Positions 34,905 to 46,437 are shown, numbered from the stretch's first letter. The stretch is DNA of 64,000 bases from Astragalus membranaceus (GCA_039519185.1 CM076848.1:61778778-61842777); one strand, 5' to 3'. Notes: a model not told the origin generated them from the letters alone. Made by a program: numbers and translations.

Positions 34905-35470
34905 CGAGGCACAGGGCGCCTAGCAGGAACAAGCAACACAGAAAACTGGCGCCCAGGAGCAGGGAGCCTAGCAACAGGCAACACAACTGAACCTGGCGCC
35001 CAGGAGCAGGGCGCCTAGCAACACTGCAGGAGATGGCGCCCTTGGCGCCTAGACAGTCCAAAACACGCCAGAAACGCAACATGGCACAGGAATTGGCGCC
35101 CTTGGCGCCCAGACAGCCTGCAGCACAAGCACAACACAGAACAGGAACAGGCACCAGACACGGGAACGGTGCCCATGGCGCCCATGGCGCCCCTGCGCCA
35201 AGACAGCGCGCAACACAACTCAGGAACAGGCGCCCATGGCGCCCCTGCGCCAAGACACAGCAACACACACACTGGCACACGCACACACACACCAGACACG
35301 GCGCCCATGCACAGGGCGCCAGAAACAGCAACAGAACACCAAGGCAACAGAGCCAGACACGGCGCCCAGGCACAGGGCGCCAAAAACAGCACCACAACAT
35401 TCCAGGGATGGCGCCCAGCACTAGGGCCCCAAAAACAGCATCTAGGACAATGGCGCCCATGGCGCCCTAG
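34905..35470. repeat. GGCGCC-rich array in element C LTR
   Basis: The 6-bp palindrome GGCGCC recurs roughly every 15-50 bp, often as TGGCGCCCATGGCGCC or CAGGGCGCC and separated by CACAG/AACAG-rich spacers. It is repeated in the other LTR at 42067-42590 with small length differences. Confidence 0.85.
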
Positions 35471-36161
35471 GGGTCAATATTTTCGTTATTTCACCAATTT
35501 AAATCACCAATCCTTAATCACCAATGCCAATCACCATGAACTGTCAATCATCACACCAAACAACAATTAATCGAACACCTAGCATGCACTTAGTAATAAC
35601 AACAATGAACACCAATTTTTTTGAGTCACAACAATCACCAACGATGCCAAATTTCAATTCAACCTAGATATAATTCAACTAACACCAAATCAAACATCAA
35701 AATCAATCAAAGGGTATTATAGGACCTATCCCCACATAACCCCATCATGAAACCCCATTATAAGGAAGAACCCCACCCTTACCTTATAGTAGGAGAGCAC
35801 TAATCCTCTTGATCAAGTCACCAACAAAACCTCAGCAACACAGCTCCTCTCTGCTCCCTTGAATTCGCGAACTCCTCCTCCTCTTCTTCTCCCTTGGATG
35901 CGCCGAAACCCTCCCTCTCTTCTCCTCTCTCTATTTCGCGACTTTTCTTTCTTTTTTTCTCAAAGCAAATCGCATAATGAGACCAAACCCTAGCCTAGGC
36001 GCTTCACCTATGCGCCTAGCTAGTGGACTTTGGATCACGGGCTTTCCTCCAGCTTAAGCTTGATCACTAACACCATCCCCTAATATTCAATTACGCACCT
36101 CTTAATCAAACGCTAATATAATTACACGAACTGAAATAAATAAATAAATAAATAAATACCT

Positions 36162-36194
36162 AAATATTTAATTAAATAATTTAATTAAATATTT
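36162..36194. repeat. 33-bp AT palindrome at the start of the element C LTR
   Basis: Begins AAATATTTAATTAAAT and ends with its exact complement around one central base. It lies 10 bp inside the LTR end. The same segment is missing from the truncated right LTR. Confidence 0.85.
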
Positions 36195-36204
36195 GGGCGT
36201 TACA

Positions 36205-36220
36205 ACTCTCCCCTACTTAG
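36205..36220 (-). promoter_or_regulatory. Element C polypurine tract
   Basis: On the minus strand AAGTAGGGGAGAGT lies directly before the 3' LTR, the expected place for plus-strand priming. It overlaps the end of the pol frame by a few bases. Confidence 0.8.
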
Positions 36221-39200
36221 AATGTTTTCGTCCTCGAAAACTCACCTGAATCAAATAGCTCTGGATAAGACTCCCGCATCTTACTCTCCAACTCCCAAGT
36301 CATGCTCTCACCGGCAGCTCCTAACCAGACCACCTTCATCAATGCAATTTCTTTGCCTCTTAACACCTTCACCTCATGGTCTTCAATCCGCACAGGCATA
36401 GTCTCCACCGTGAGATTATCCCGCACCTCCACGTCATCCATGTGGATCACATGAGATGGATCCGAAATGTACTTCCGAAGTTGCGACACGTGAAACACGT
36501 CGTGCAAATACGAAAGATTTGGCGGTAAAGCCACTCTATACGCCACATTCCCAACTCTCCCGGAAATCTGATAAGGACCAATGAATCGAGGAGTGAGCTT
36601 CTTCGACTTCAAAGCACGGCCAACACCGGTCACTGGAGTGACTCTCAAAAATACATGCTCACCTTCCTGGAACTCTAAATCTTTTCTCCTCTTGTCGTGA
36701 TAACTCTTCTGACGACTCTGCGAAGCCTTCATCTTCTCACGGATCAACTTCACCTTCTCAGTTGTCTCTCGAACAATCTCCGGTCCAAGCACCACACTCT
36801 CTCCGGACTCATACCAACACAGCGGGGTTCTACACTTCCGACCATATAGTGCTTCAAAAGGTGCCATCCCGATACTAGAATGGTAACTATTGTTATACGT
36901 GAACTCTATCAGTGGAAGGTAGAAATCCCACGAACCTCCTTGTTCCAAAACACAAGCTCTCAACAAATCTTCTAATGACTGAATTGTCCTTTCTGACTGA
37001 CCATCTGTCTGAGGATGATATGCCGAACTCAACCTCAACTTAGACCCCAACTTCTCTTGCAAACTCTTCCAAAAATCTGAAGTGAACCTCGGATCTCTAT
37101 CCGAAACAATACTCTTAGGAACCCCATGAAGCTTCACAATCTCCCGGATATAAATCTCTGCCAACTGCGACACCGGATACGTGATGCTGATAGGAACAAA
37201 ATGAGACGATTTCGTTAACCTGTCAACAATCACCCAAATTGCATCATATCCTTTCGCAGTACTAGGCAACCCCGTTACAAAATCCATCGAAATGCTATCC
37301 CATTTCCACTCCGGAATTTCTAACGGTTGCATCAGTCCAACAGGCTTCTGATGCTCCACCTTTGACTTCTGGCAAGTCAAACAGGCATACACAAATTGTG
37401 CTACATCTCGCTTCATACCAGGCCACCAAAACAACTTCTTCAGATCTTGGTACATCTTCGTAGCTCCCGGATGAATACTCAACTTACTTCGATGACCCTC
37501 CTCTAAAATTGCTCTCTTCAGCTCTGCGTCTTCAGGAATACAAATCCTATTACGGAATCTCAAAACACCATGCGCATCCAACTTAAAGTCGCTACCCTCA
37601 GGCTGATCATCCCCGACCATCAAATCCACCAACTTGATATCCAGCTTCTGGGCTTCTCTGATACTGTCAAGGAACTCATTATTAATCTTCAACATACCCA
37701 ACTTAACACTCTGAAGCGACACTTCACAAACCAAACTCAAATCCCTGAATTCCTCAATCAACTCTAACTCCTTAGCCATCATTGCCGACATATGCAAGGA
37801 CTTTCGACTTAAAGCATCAGCCACGACATTAGCTTTGCCTGGATGATAGTTCAAACCGAAATCATAGTCTTTCAACAATTCCAACCACCTTCGCTGCCTC
37901 ATATTCAGCTCCTTCTGGTCAAACAAATACTTCAAACTCTTATGACCACTGAATACATCAAATCTGGAACCATACAAATAGTGCCTCCAAATCTTCAGCA
38001 CAAAGACTACTGCAGCCAACTCCAAATCAGGCGTTGGATAATTCTTCTCATGAATCCTTAACTGCCTCGACGCATAAGCAATCACCTTCCCATTTTGCAT
38101 AAGCACGCCACCTAGACCCATCTTCGAAGCATCACAATACACTACGAACGACTCTCCCGGATTTGGCAACGTCAAGACAGGGGATGTCGTCAATCTCTTC
38201 TTCAACTCACGGAAACTCTCTTCACAACGAGCATCCCACACAAAAGCCTTACCCTTACAAGTCAACTGCGTCAACGGAAGGGCCAACTTAGAAAAACCTT
38301 CGATGAACCTTCTGTAGTAACCAGCCAACCCTAAGAAGCATCTAATCTCCGTAGCCGACTTCGGACTCTCCCACTGCATCACGGCATCAACCTTAGACGG
38401 ATCCACAGCAATACCACTACCATAAATGATATGACCCAGAAAACTCACTTCTGACAACCAGAATTCACACTTAGACAACTTTGCATACATCCTCTTCTCT
38501 CTTAGGATCTCCAATACTAATCTCAAATGCTCCGCATGCTCTTCCTCCGACTTCGAATAAATCAGGATGTCGTCAATGAACACAACCACGAACCGATCCA
38601 AGTAAGTATGGAATATACGATTCATGTACTCCATAAATACACCCGGCGCGTTAGTGACACCGAACGGCATCACCGAATACTCATAATGCCCATACCGCGT
38701 CCTGAAAGCAGTCTTCTGAACATCTCCATCTTTCACCTTGATCTGATGATAACCTGATCTCAAATCAATCTTGCTGAACACTCGAGCACCCACTAACTGA
38801 TCCATCAAATCGTCTATCCTCGGCAGTGGATACTTGTTCTTAATGGTCACCTTATTCAGATGCCTATAATCAACACACAACCTCATGCTCCCATCCTTCT
38901 TCTTCACCAGCAACACAGGAGCTTCCCACGGCGATACACTCGGCCTAATAAACTTCTTCTCGAGCAGATCTTCAAGTTGCTTCTTCAACTCAGACAATTC
39001 TGACGCAGACATCCTGTACGGTGCCATAGACACAGGCCTCGTACCGGGCACAAGGTCAATAGAAAACTCCACTTCCCTCTCAGGCGGTACACTAGGAATC
39101 TCATCAGAAAAGACTTCAGGAAATTCGCGCACCACCTGCAACTCTTCAATGATAGCTTGATTCTCAACAGACAGCGATGCCATCAGCGAGAATAACTGAA

Positions 39201-40185
39201 CTCCCTCCTTTACTCCCTCCTTTGCTAACTTCCGCAACTGGCTAGCAAATAACAAACCAGACTCTTCCTCTCCAAAGCTCACACACTTGCGACGACAATC
39301 AATGCGAACATGGTTATGCTCTAACCAGTTCATGCCCAAAATTACATCTAATCCATTCAGCGGCAAACAAACAAAGTCCACAACAAAGTCTCTGTCGAAA
39401 ATCGATAGGGGACACTGAGAACACACTAGAGAGGTAGTTACCGACCCCTTAGCTGGAGTGTCGACAACCATCTCTCCATTCATAGCAGACAATACAAGAT
39501 TCAACCTCTTACAACAATCAGCAACAATAAAGCAATGAGTAGCACCAGTATCAACAATAGACTTTAAAGGAGTACCATTAATGAAGCACGTACCTCTAAT
39601 GAGTCCATCATCTTCAGTAGGCTCTTCACCTGCTAAAGCAAACACCTTTCCACTGGACCTTTCTTTCTTCGGCTTCGGACACTGAGTACTAATGTGCCCT
39701 CCTTCACCACAGTTGTAGCAGACCACTACCTTGCTCTCACATTCGGCCACCACATGACCGTCCTTACCGCACTTGAAACACCTCTTCACGTCGGTTCTGC
39801 ACATGACACTATTGTGGCCAGGCTTGCCACACTTAAAACACACAATGCCAGCAGGGGCATCTCCCCCACTAGTCCTCTTGCCAGCATCAGCTCTCATCTT
39901 ACCCTTGCCCGCAGGGACCTCATACGGCTTACTACGGCCTTGAAACTTGCTCCTCTTATCATTCACAATCTTGTAGTGAGCATTACTATCCTCCTCAAAA
40001 ATCCTACAACTATCAATCAAGTCAACAAAGACACGGATCTTCTGATATCCGATTGCTTTCTTGATCTCGGGCCTCAAACCATTCTCGAACTTGATACATT
40101 TGGAAAACTCAGCAGTAGCCTCACCATAGTGCGGATAAAACTTTGCCAACTCCACAAACTTTGCAGCATACTCGGTCACAGACAT
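36217..40185 (-). CDS. Element C gag-pol polyprotein (major open part)
   Basis: 1322-aa open frame, capsid end to chromodomain. In order: capsid C-terminal part; three CCHC knuckles (CFKCGKPGHNSVMC, CFKCGKDGHVVAEC, CYNCGEGGHISTQC; about 118-170); aspartic protease (VDTGATHCF, about 212); RT (FIDDILIYS, about 540); RNase H (YCDASKMGLGG); integrase with an HHCC zinc region (H-x-H ... CLTCQKSK) and catalytic residues in SMDFVTG, VSDRDPRF and QSERTIQ; and a C-terminal chromodomain-like segment (VKVLRGKEIALMKVVW). One residue looks wrong: RNase H reads FSGHKSL where the family normally has an Asp before HKS, so RNase H may be impaired. The true start lies upstream at 40602, beyond an in-frame stop at 40228-40230. 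Confidence 0.92.
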   Translation of the reverse strand: MSVTEYAAKFVELAKFYPHYGEATAEFSKCIKFENGLRPEIKKAIGYQKIRVFVDLIDSCRIFEEDSNAHYKIVNDKRSKFQGRSKPYEVPAGKGKMRADAGKRTSGGDAPAGIVCFKCGKPGHNSVMCRTDVKRCFKCGKDGHVVAECESKVVVCYNCGEGGHISTQCPKPKKERSSGKVFALAGEEPTEDDGLIRGTCFINGTPLKSIVDTGATHCFIVADCCKRLNLVLSAMNGEMVVDTPAKGSVTTSLVCSQCPLSIFDRDFVVDFVCLPLNGLDVILGMNWLEHNHVRIDCRRKCVSFGEEESGLLFASQLRKLAKEGVKEGVQLFSLMASLSVENQAIIEELQVVREFPEVFSDEIPSVPPEREVEFSIDLVPGTRPVSMAPYRMSASELSELKKQLEDLLEKKFIRPSVSPWEAPVLLVKKKDGSMRLCVDYRHLNKVTIKNKYPLPRIDDLMDQLVGARVFSKIDLRSGYHQIKVKDGDVQKTAFRTRYGHYEYSVMPFGVTNAPGVFMEYMNRIFHTYLDRFVVVFIDDILIYSKSEEEHAEHLRLVLEILREKRMYAKLSKCEFWLSEVSFLGHIIYGSGIAVDPSKVDAVMQWESPKSATEIRCFLGLAGYYRRFIEGFSKLALPLTQLTCKGKAFVWDARCEESFRELKKRLTTSPVLTLPNPGESFVVYCDASKMGLGGVLMQNGKVIAYASRQLRIHEKNYPTPDLELAAVVFVLKIWRHYLYGSRFDVFSGHKSLKYLFDQKELNMRQRRWLELLKDYDFGLNYHPGKANVVADALSRKSLHMSAMMAKELELIEEFRDLSLVCEVSLQSVKLGMLKINNEFLDSIREAQKLDIKLVDLMVGDDQPEGSDFKLDAHGVLRFRNRICIPEDAELKRAILEEGHRSKLSIHPGATKMYQDLKKLFWWPGMKRDVAQFVYACLTCQKSKVEHQKPVGLMQPLEIPEWKWDSISMDFVTGLPSTAKGYDAIWVIVDRLTKSSHFVPISITYPVSQLAEIYIREIVKLHGVPKSIVSDRDPRFTSDFWKSLQEKLGSKLRLSSAYHPQTDGQSERTIQSLEDLLRACVLEQGGSWDFYLPLIEFTYNNSYHSSIGMAPFEALYGRKCRTPLCWYESGESVVLGPEIVRETTEKVKLIREKMKASQSRQKSYHDKRRKDLEFQEGEHVFLRVTPVTGVGRALKSKKLTPRFIGPYQISGRVGNVAYRVALPPNLSYLHDVFHVSQLRKYISDPSHVIHMDDVEVRDNLTVETMPVRIEDHEVKVLRGKEIALMKVVWLGAAGESMTWELESKMRESYPELFDSGEFSRTKTF

Positions 40186-40227
40186 ATTCCCTTGTTTCAG
40201 TTCTAGGAACTCGATCTCTTTCTTGCC

Positions 40228-40602
40228 TCAGACATCTTCCGGATAATACTTCCTCATGAACTCTCTGCGGAACACAGCCCAAGTAATCTCTTCATTAGCA
40301 GTCTCCAACCTCTGCCTCGCCTCTAACCACCAATCATCAGCTTCCTCAGCTAGCATATGCGTACCATAGCGGACCTTCTGTGCTGGAGTACAATCCATCA
40401 CTCGAAAAATCCTCTCCATTTCTTTCAACCAAGCTAAAGATACATCGGGATCATACTTGCCCTTAAAGGTAGGCAGATTCTCTCTCTGAAAGGTAGCCAA
40501 ACTCCGAGACCCAGCATTCTCACCAGCATTCTGTGGATTCTTCACAGCCTGCGCCATAGCAGCTAGAGCAGCAGCAATTGCAGCATCGTTCCTCCCAGCC
40601 AT
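40228..40602 (-). pseudogene. Element C gag N-terminus, cut by one in-frame TGA
   Basis: 124-aa frame beginning MAGRNDAAIAAALAAMAQ, with the retrotransposon gag core (FKGKYDPDVSLAWLKEMERI, ADDWWLEARQRL, FRREFMRKYYPEDV). It ends at TGA (complement of 40228-40230). The 14 codons between this stop and the Met at 40185 are open and in the same frame, so this is one long gag-pol frame with a single nonsense change. A CGA to TGA transition at a methylated CpG is the likely cause. Confidence 0.85.
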
Positions 40603-40713
40603 TTCAACTCACTTGCTACAAAACAACCAACAGTTAGATATAATTGACAACACACCATTGTCAATTGACACTACGACTGGACAACTTGGCCGGACAGACC
40701 GAACTTTTGCTTT

Positions 40714-40730
40714 GATACCACTAATGTAAC
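40714..40730 (-). promoter_or_regulatory. Element C primer binding site (initiator Met tRNA)
   Basis: The minus strand reads TGGTATCAAAGCAAAAG, four bases after the 5' LTR end. Confidence 0.85.
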
Positions 40731-40734
40731 ACCC

Positions 40735-43136
40735 CTTTTCTACCCGGTGATTATTTAATAAAATCAGAGTTACAAAAAAATTATTTCATGCTTCGAAAAG
40801 AGATGTCACACATTCATCGATAACCAAAAAGTCACATACGGTATATAATACTTTATCAAAAAGGGACTAGCCCATAACACCAGTTTAATTAACCACATCA
40901 CCAAAAATGCTTCACCACGCAGCGGAAATAGAAATAAGTTTCAAAACAATAAAATCATAACATCCTGAATGGACTCCAAATAGTAAAATGCAACAGCCAA
41001 AGTCTAGGTTCGTTTCCCCCCTTGAGTGTTACATATCAAAGCAAGGACACTGACTCAGACTAGCGAAGGTACCTAAGCCTTCACTCGCAATCACCTGCAC
41101 GTTACCGCATAGGGGTAACATTCAAACAGAAGGGGTGAGATATCTTCAATATAATAGCGTAAAATGATAGGAAATATGCTAGATTATGACAACTATATCT
41201 ACCACTCTACTACACACATCGAATTATAAACACACATCAATTATGAACACCACAATCAGTCACCAAATGTCATGATAATGCATGAATGCAACCCACACCA
41301 ACGGGCATATGCATGTGGTACCAAATCACCAAAATTTTGCCTGTAAATAGAGGCGTCACCAAAATTGAGAGCTTTCACACCCGGCTCACCAATTCACCAA
41401 AAATTGAGCTTCCACACCCGGCTCACTAGTTTTAGAAAAATTGAGCTTTCACACCCAGCTCCAAGACCAAAGGCCTTCACCAAAAATAAATGCACATGAT
41501 GTATGCGACACCATGAATGCACACAGACAACCATCCAAAATAGTCACAATATGACACACCAAAATTAACCACCGAATATCACAAAAGTTGAGCTTTCACA
41601 CCTAGCCCAACGACACCGAAACACCAAACTACCCGACACAACGGAACACCAAGATTTGGAACCTTCACACCTAGCTCCAACAACACCAAGGTTTGGGCCT
41701 TCACACCTAGCTCAAACAGCACCAAGACACCAAAATGACAACAAGTTTCCAAAATATTGGGACAACGACAATTTTCCAAAATATTGGGACAACGAAAATT
41801 TTCCAAAATATTGGGACAACGACAATTTTCCAAAATATTTGATTGCGACAATTTTTCTTTTTCTTTTCCTAAAACAGCAACATTTAACGACTGAGCCAAC
41901 GTTTAACAATTTCCAGAAAAATAGACCACTGTGCCTCAAATTAGAATATTCAGCTAGGCCTCTGAATAAGCTTTCCAAAACATTTTGAAACGTCTCAATC
42001 GGACTTTCGAGTCAAAAGATATTGCAAAAACAAAAAATAGGAACAAAACTGAGACACATGCTGAAAACGGCGCCCAGGCACAAGGCGCCTAGCAGGAACA
42101 AGCAACACAGAAAACTGGCGCCCAGGAGCAGGGCGCCTAGCAACACTGCAGGAGATGGCGCCCTTGGCGCCCAGACAGTTCAAAACATGCCAGAAACGCA
42201 ACATGGCACAGGAATTGGCGCCCTTGGCGCCCAGACAGCCTACAGCACAAACGCAACACAGAACAGGAACAGGCACCAGACACGGGAACGGCGCCCATGG
42301 CGCCCCTGCGCCAAGACAGCGCGCTACACAACTCAGGAACAGGCGCCCATGGCGCCCCTGCGCCAAGACACAGCAACACACACACACTGGCACACGCACA
42401 CACACCAGACACGGCGCCCATGCACAGGGCGCCAGAAACAGCAACAGAACACCAAGGCAACAGAGCCAGACACGGCGCCCAGGCACAGGCCGCCAAAAAC
42501 AGCACCACAACATTCCAGGGATGGCGCCCAGCACTAGGGCCCCAAAAACAGCATCTAGGACAATGGCGCCCATGGCGCCCTAGGGGTCAATATTTTCGTT
42601 ATTTCACCAATTTAAATCACCAATCCTTAATCACCAATGCCAATCACCATGAATTGTCAATCATCACACCAAACAACAATTAATCGAACACCTAGCATGC
42701 ACTTAGTAATAACAACAATGAACACCAAATTTTTTGAGTCACAACAATCACCAACGATGCCAAATTTCAATTCAACCTAGATATAATTCAACTAACACCA
42801 AATCAAACATCAAAATCAATCAAAGGGTATTATAGGACCTATCCTCACATAACCCCATCATGAAACCCCATTATAAGGAAGAACCCCACCCTTACCTTAT
42901 AGTAGGAGAGCACTAATCCTCTTGATCAAGTCACCAACAAAACCTCAGCAACACAGCTCCTCTCTGCTCCCTTGAATTCGCGAACTCCTCCTCCTCCTCT
43001 TCTCCCTTGGATGCGCCCAAACCCTCCTTCTCTTCTCCTCTCTCTATTTCGCGACTTTTCTTTCTTTTTTTCTCAAAGTAAATCGCATAATGAGACCAAA
43101 CCCTAGCCTAGGCGCTTCACCTATGCGCCTAGCTAG
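40735..43136 (-). repeat. Element C right (5') LTR, truncated
   Basis: Matches 33589-36023 closely to the phrase GCGCCTAGCTAG and then stops. The 181 bp forming the outer end (the U3 start in the minus orientation) are absent, so the promoter end is damaged. The next base starts hAT copy 2. Confidence 0.9.
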
Positions 43137-43897
43137 CCGAAGCGTTTGGTTCGAACAATTTTTTTAATCGGGCCAAAACCGATCCAACCCGTAAAGACCC
43201 GCTGTAGTTCGGTTCGGGCAACAGATTTTAATTTATAAACCCGAAACCCGTGTACCCGAACCGTGGCTGTTCTCATCTGCATATTATTATTATTATTAAC
43301 GTTCAATTAATAAAACCGTGGCGTGGCGTGTTCTCATCTTCCATCTCAAACGTCAAACGATTGTGATTCTATTGCTACTTGCAAGTTTCCACTTTCCACC
43401 GCTTCGGCTTCTGCGCATTTCCAAGGCTTCCATTGAATCACAATCATCACTTTCACGATTCACAAGTTTCTCAGAAGTTTCAATCGCCTATATAATGTCT
43501 CATTCTCCAAACCCTAAGATTCACTTTCTTCCTCCGATTCCTTTTCTTTCCAGCAGCTCTGCATCAGCGGATTCAGCAATCAGCTCTGCATCAGCTTTGC
43601 ATCAGTGGTTCCTCCCACTCGCAAGGTAAGATTTCACGATTCACTTCATCACTTGGTTCCGATTTCACAAAGTCGTTCATCAATCATTTATTTTGTTTTG
43701 TATTTTTTGGGTTTGCTTTCTTGATTTCACGATTCACTTGGTTCCGATTTCACAAAGTCATTCATCAATTACCTGCATCTATAATTTGATTTAGCATACA
43801 TGTTCCGATTTCACGATTTACAGAAATGTTCTGATGTGTATTTGATTTAGCATACATGTTCTGATGTGTAATTTGTATCTTTTAATGTTTTACAGAA
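43137..43897 (+). other. hAT copy 2: 5' region with leader exon and intron
   Basis: 43137-43280 holds the GGTTCGG/CCCGAACC-rich subterminal DNA typical of this hAT. An untranslated leader exon appears to end at CTCGCAAG (43625). A GTAAG donor at 43626 and a TTTTACAG acceptor ending at 43895 define a 270-bp leader intron; the start codon follows two bases later. The 103-aa frame at 43318-43629 is leader, not a protein I can support. The 5' terminal inverted repeat itself is not present. Confidence 0.65.
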
Positions 43898-44434
43898 ATG
43901 GAAAGTGGTATAACTCCAACAGTCAATACTCCAGATCCAGCTGTTGTTATAACTCCACAAGGACAAGAAGCTCCTTTAGGAGAGCAAGCAACGGAGGATG
44001 TTCTAACAGAGCAAGTACTAGAGCAAAAACCTCCAACATCACAATCTGAGCTTCCTAAAAGAAAGCCTGCGAGGCCTCCTTCAAATGCTTGGAAACATTT
44101 CATAAGAGAGAAGGACAACGCTATCTGTAAGTACTGTAAGAAAACATATAGAGCAAATAGTGGTACTCATGGAACTAGTAACATGCTAAAACATTCAAAA
44201 AAATGTTTGAAAAACCCATATAGGAATGTTGATAAGAAACAAAAGACACTTGCTCTTGGAAATGAATGTGAAGATGAGCCTAATAGTGTTAGCTTCAAAC
44301 TTGTTGAGTTCAATCAAGAGAAAACTCGTGTCTCACTTGCAAAGATGATAATTATAGATGAACTTTCCTTTAAGTTTGTTGAAAATGAAGGGTTTAGACT
44401 ATTCATGGTTGAAGCTCAGCCTAGATTTAAAATT

Positions 44435-44750
44435 GGCTAAAGTGCTCCCGGGGTCCCTTATCTTTATTTAAAGTAACGAATTAGTCCTTTATGTTTTTTT
44501 TGTCCCAAATAAGTCATTTATCTTTCAAATTTTTGACACATAAATCCTTTTCCGTTAACAGTGCTGATTTATGTGTCAAAAAAAAGGATTTATGTGTTAA
44601 AAATTTGAAACATAAAGGACTGATTTGGGACATAAAAGGATTTATGTGTCAAAAATTTAAAACATAAAGGACTGATTTAGGACAAAAAAAAAATAAAGGA
44701 CCAAATCGTTACTTTAAATAAAAATAAGGGACCCCGAGAGCACTTTAGCC
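44435..44750. mobile_element. Mutator-type MITE inside the hAT transposase
   Basis: 316 bp, both ends GGCTAAAGTGCTC in inverted form with an inverted repeat of about 45 bp. A 9-bp duplication TTTAAAATT lies at 44426-44434 and 44751-44759. Nine-base duplications are diagnostic for Mutator-like elements. Its removal restores the hAT reading frame. Confidence 0.9.
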
Positions 44751-46322
44751 TTTAAAATTCCATCTCGTATCACTGTTGCTAGGGACTGCATTCAATTATA
44801 TAACATTGAGAAGGATAAATTGAAATGCATTTTGTCTGCAAATAAACAAATGGTTTCATTTACCACTGATACTTGGACCTCAATCCAAAACATGAATTAC
44901 ATGTGTGTAACTGGTCATTATATTGATGAGGGGTGGGAATTGAGGAAGAAAATATTGTATTTTGGTCTGATTGCTGACCATAAGGGTGAAACCATAGGGA
45001 TAAGCTTAGAGGGTTGCATGAAAGAATGGGGGATCAAAAACATTGGTTGTGTGACTGTCGATAATGCAAGTTCTAACAATGTGGCTATTTCATATGTAAC
45101 TAGAGGCATGAGTGTGTGGAATGGTCATACTTTGTTAAATGGAGAGTTCATGCATATGAGGTGTGCTGCCCATATTTTAAACCTGATTGTACATGATGGA
45201 ATGAAGGAAATTGATCCATCAATTGCTAGGATAAGGGCTGCTTGTAAGTTTGTAAAGGCTTCTCCTAGTAGATTAGCTACTTTTAAGAAGTGTGCACATG
45301 TTGTAGGTGTTCCTAGTCAGGCAATGATAATACTTGATTGTCAAACTAAATGGAATTCCACCTACTTAATGTTAGAGGTTGCTGAGAAATATGAACAAGC
45401 TTTTTATCGCTTTGAATATGATGATGTTGCATACATGATCACCCTTGTTAGTGAATCCGGTGGATGTCCTAATCAATCTGATTGGAATCGTGCTCGTGTA
45501 TTTTTGAAGTTTCTGAAGATATTTTATGATGCAACATTGTCTTTTTCCGGGTCATTGCATGTCACTGCTAATAATTTCTTCAAGCAATTGGTCGATATTC
45601 AGAAAGCATTGAATAGGTGGAGGATGAGTGATGATGTAGTGTTGCAAAATATGACAGCGAACATGCAAGTAAAGTTCAACAAATATTGGGAAAGTGATAT
45701 GATAAACTACTTGTTGTTTGTGGCTGTTTTTCTTGATCCCCGCTATAAGTTTGATTATATCGAATTTTGTTTTAGTCAATGTATGATGATAAGAAGTGTA
45801 AGGAGATGATGACCAAATTAAAAGATATTGTCAATAAATTTTTTGAGCATTACATGGTAGTGTATCCTATTTTTGTTGAAAATTCTGGTTCTAGTACATT
45901 GGCTTCAAACATTTCTTCTGCTCCTAAAGTGGGGAATCAAGAGGAAGAGGAGGATTGGGATGGTCAATTTAGATTAAAGATGAAGAAAAAGCAAGGCGAG
46001 GTGCAAAGAAATGAGTTGGAAAGGTATTTGGAGGGTGGTGTTGAGGAAACTTCTCCTACATTTGACATTTTGAATTGGTGGAAAGGTAAGACAAGCAAAT
46101 ATCATGTTCTTTCCTACATGGCAAGAGATATATTAGCCATTCCGGTATCCACTGTATCATCTGAATCTGCATTTAGCACCGGAGGGCGGGTTCTTGATTC
46201 ATTTCGTAGTTCTTTGAGCCCTTCTACTGTCCAAGCTTTAATTTGTACTCAAAATTGGATAAAATCTCCAAAGGTGGTTGATTTAGAAGCTGAATTGGAA
46301 GAAGTGCAGAGACTTGAAGCAG

Positions 46323-46437
46323 GTATGCTTCAATGGTTTTAATTCTATTGTATTTTATATTTGTTTACAATATGAATATCAATGTAAATTTCTATTGTAT
46401 GCTAATAAGATTGTTGTGGTTGTGTCTGAAATTCCAG
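46323..46437 (+). other. Intron in hAT transposase gene
   Basis: GTATGC donor after GAAGCAG and ATTCCAG acceptor. The split GAA codon joins the frames, giving a continuous C-terminus. The same intron is in copy 1. Confidence 0.75.

Larger units (their letters stand above)
33589..36204 (-). repeat. Element C left (3') LTR
   Basis: 2616 bp. On the + strand it starts TGTAACACCCC and ends GGGCGTTACA. It has a GGCGCC-rich array at 34905-35470, an (AAAT)n run at about 36135-36158 and a 33-bp AT palindrome at 36162-36194. The long frames across the GGCGCC array (for example 35460-34828 on the minus strand) look like by-products of the repeat. Confidence 0.92.
33589..43136 (-). mobile_element. Element C: Tekay-like chromovirus, nearly intact, minus orientation
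   Basis: Minus-strand Ty3/gypsy element with long LTRs (TGTAACGCCC...GGGGTGTTACA), Met-tRNA PBS, gag-pol, and a polypurine tract. The C-terminal chromodomain-like segment and LTR termini fit the Tekay (Del) group. The left (3') LTR is complete at 2616 bp; the right (5') LTR stops at 43136 and lacks its outer 181 bp, and no target duplication can be seen on that side. The two LTRs differ only slightly, so it is recent. One in-frame stop splits gag. Confidence 0.92.

Noticed and set aside
34828..35470. Long minus- and plus-strand frames (up to 210 aa) over the GGCGCC array, present in both element C LTRs
   Set aside because: Low-complexity Ala/Pro/Gly/Cys translations of a repeat, open on several frames at once, no motif, and explained by LTR duplication.
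36217..40602. Host gene or plant pararetrovirus origin for the long gag-pol frame
   Set aside because: Integrase and chromodomain-like segment, Met-tRNA PBS and LTRs identify a Ty3/gypsy retrotransposon; no movement protein or host exon structure is seen.
43318..43629. 103-aa frame upstream of the hAT transposase
   Set aside because: Fits a leader exon followed by a GTAAG donor; the BED-finger protein starts at 43898.
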